Shown in pieces: positions 5,710 to 6,723 of a DNA stretch of 6,723 nucleotides. A program made the position numbers and the translations under genes. The notes beneath the pieces are model-generated. The model saw only the letters and a program-made list of their open reading frames with translations. It searched no databases and was not told where the DNA came from. Location: the NCBI GenBank assembly GCA_031269135.1, contig JAISZP010000115.1, forward strand, positions 1-6,723, written 5' to 3'. Source of the DNA: Deltaproteobacteria bacterium (GTDB taxonomy: Bacteria; Desulfobacterota; Desulfarculia; Adiutricales; Adiutricaceae). Within the stretch, counting starts at the first letter, position 1; every line of letters starts with the position of its first letter.

Positions 5710-5997
5710 TCAACAGCAGTCGCCGCTCAAGCAGTCGCAGCTGGGCTCGCTGCTTGTCAGCCAGCCTTTGATGATCGCCGATGCGCACCCGACGCCCGCT
5801 TTGACTTCAATAGCCTTTACAGGGCAATTCAAGGCGCAGGCGCCGCACTCCATGCAGGCGTCATTCATAATATGCGCCTTGCCGCTTGAGACCGCAAAAA
5901 CCCTGTGAGGGCAGACGTCCTCGCACATGCCGCAGCCGATGCACTTTTCTTGCTCCAATCCAAGCGTAGCCACATTTTTCAGATATTTATGTTTCAT
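5710..5997 (-). CDS. hgcB: HgcB, ferredoxin-like mercury methylation protein
   Basis: A 95-residue 2x[4Fe-4S] ferredoxin that partners HgcA in making methylmercury; it is thought to return the HgcA corrinoid to the Co(I) state and to bind Hg(II) or methylmercury through its extra cysteines. Two classical CX2CX2CX3CP motifs are present: C19-C22-C25-C29-P and C48-C51-C54-C58-P. A lone cysteine at 71 (GVGCAS) corresponds to the conserved single cysteine of HgcB, and the protein ends in the vicinal pair C94-C95, an HgcB hallmark. Two further cysteines, C87 and C89, form a CDC motif in the tail. Length equals that of typical HgcB. The ATG overlaps the hgcA stop (ATGA), with GGGAGG (plus-strand 6003-6008) 5 bases upstream. 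An in-frame extension further upstream lies within hgcA in another frame and is rejected. Confidence 0.96.
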   Translation of the reverse strand: MKHKYLKNVATLGLEQEKCIGCGMCEDVCPHRVFAVSSGKAHIMNDACMECGACALNCPVKAIEVKAGVGCASAIIKGWLTSSEPSCDCLSGDCC

Positions 5998-6723
5998 AAC
6001 AGCCTCCCGATCAACAGCGACATCACGCCCAGCGCCGCCGCGCCGATAATCGGCGGCAACGCGATTTTCATTTCTTTCAACACGCCCGAGGGCGAGGTGT
6101 AGGTGGACGAGCCTGTGAATTTCATGGCGAGGTATGCGGAGACAGACGGCAACGCCAGCATGTACCCGATATTGGTGAACGCTCCCCATCCGCAGTAGCG
6201 CACTACGATCGCCGCCCAAATCAAACCCAATAATCCGCCCTTGAATGAAAAGGCGCGTCCGGGGATAAAGGGAAGCAGCACCGGCGTCGCCACCGTTCCG
6301 ATCAGCGCCGCCCCCGCATACGCGATGATGTCCGCTGGCCCAAACGGCTTGGGCAAAACCATATTAAGCAGAAACAATACGCCGAAAAGCAAAAGCGATT
6401 TTTTTGCGGCGGCTGCAACCTCGATAGGCGTTAAAATCAGCCTGTCAAGGAAAGTGAATTTTACCGTCCGCATTTCCCGCGTCGCTTTGCTTCCGGCTTG
6501 CAAAAACGCCTTGACGTCTTTTGCCCGAACAGGCCCATAAACGACGCTAAAGCCTGTTCGCCGCTTCACCTCAGCGGCGTTTACGCCGGAGGCGCTAAGC
6601 TGCGGCAGGATCAGCGTTTTATGCGATACAATTTTGGATAGAGAAGTTTCATTGAAGCGGTGTATCAATTCGTCCGCGCCGAATGCGCCTTTGCCCGCCG
6701 CGCACCAGACATTGACGCCCTTG
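5994..6723 (-). CDS. hgcA: HgcA, corrinoid mercury methyltransferase (5' end outside window)
   Basis: Membrane-anchored corrinoid protein that methylates Hg(II), in a pathway linked to the reductive acetyl-CoA type carbonyl/corrinoid proteins. The last 242 residues are visible, of about 340 expected. The diagnostic cap-helix motif N(V/I)WCA(A/G)GK appears as NVWCAAGK at visible residues 4-11 (plus-strand 6690-6713); its cysteine (codon 6702-6704) is the expected cobalt ligand. The rest of the corrinoid-binding domain includes LILPQLSASGVNAAEVKRRTGFSVVYGPVRAKD-type sequence. Then come about five membrane segments (near 108-124, 129-153, 162-176, 181-200, 220-240) with the conserved FTGSSTYTSPSG loop before the last. 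The frame remains open to the window edge, so an internal TTG near 6668 is not the start. It overlaps hgcB by four bases. Confidence 0.97.
   Translation of the reverse strand, partial: KGVNVWCAAGKGAFGADELIHRFNETSLSKIVSHKTLILPQLSASGVNAAEVKRRTGFSVVYGPVRAKDVKAFLQAGSKATREMRTVKFTFLDRLILTPIEVAAAAKKSLLLFGVLFLLNMVLPKPFGPADIIAYAGAALIGTVATPVLLPFIPGRAFSFKGGLLGLIWAAIVVRYCGWGAFTNIGYMLALPSVSAYLAMKFTGSSTYTSPSGVLKEMKIALPPIIGAAALGVMSLLIGRLL
6003..6008 (-). promoter_or_regulatory. Ribosome binding site of hgcB inside hgcA
   Basis: On the minus strand GGGAGG lies 5 bases before the hgcB ATG, within the last codons of hgcA. With the ATGA stop-start overlap this points to translational coupling of the two genes. 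Confidence 0.8.

Noticed and set aside
5579..5908. Continuation of the rhuM reading frame over hgcB
   Set aside because: Homology ends at 5578; the rest is antisense to hgcB, so the open frame is a by-product of hgcB codon composition, not a fusion gene.
5998..6219. Upstream extension of the HgcB frame on the minus strand
   Set aside because: It overlaps the membrane domain of hgcA in another frame, shows no family similarity, and the ATG at 5997 has a good ribosome binding site and gives the normal HgcB length.

Overview
The window carries the 3' part of the mercury-methylation gene pair hgcA-hgcB on the minus strand at its right end, a TAXI-type TRAP transporter on the plus strand at its left, and a stretch of decayed accessory genes between them. 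hgcAB is known only from anaerobes (sulfate and iron reducers, methanogens, fermenters). TAXI binding proteins paired with a DUF3394-tailed fused permease are common in Proteobacteria and Desulfobacterota. An anaerobic bacterium, plausibly of the former Deltaproteobacteria, fits, but the phylum is inferred, not shown.

Layout. 1-515: no gene; a GC-rich stretch with degenerate short repeats, then an AT-rich leader with a 9-bp inverted repeat and a good ribosome binding site. 516-1523 (+): secreted TAXI solute-binding protein. 1524-1865: an array of eight 14-bp tandem units followed by a strong intrinsic terminator. 1866-4445 (+): 859-residue fused TRAP permease. 4418-4470: overlapping hairpins that could end transcription from both sides. 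4592-4972 (-): XRE-type antitoxin with its own ribosome binding site. 4973-5290: a stretch without an intact gene where a toxin would be expected, with an operator- and promoter-like region at its upstream end. 5291-5578 (+): rhuM-like pseudogene, broken at both ends. 5710-5997 (-): hgcB, complete. 5994-6723 (-): hgcA, 5' end outside the window.

How the genes work together. The TAXI protein would capture an organic anion (substrate not predictable) in the periplasm and hand it to the fused permease for ion-coupled uptake. A strong terminator separates the two genes, so their expression is probably set partly independently. HgcA (membrane corrinoid protein) transfers a methyl group to Hg(II), and HgcB (2x[4Fe-4S] ferredoxin with a vicinal cysteine tail) re-reduces the corrinoid and probably handles Hg(II). 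The two genes overlap by ATGA and are surely cotranscribed. The toxin-antitoxin and rhuM remnants beside hgcB suggest a region of gene gain and loss. I see no wholly new system; the strongest result is hgcAB, and the least explained structures are the 14-bp array and the remnants beside hgcB.
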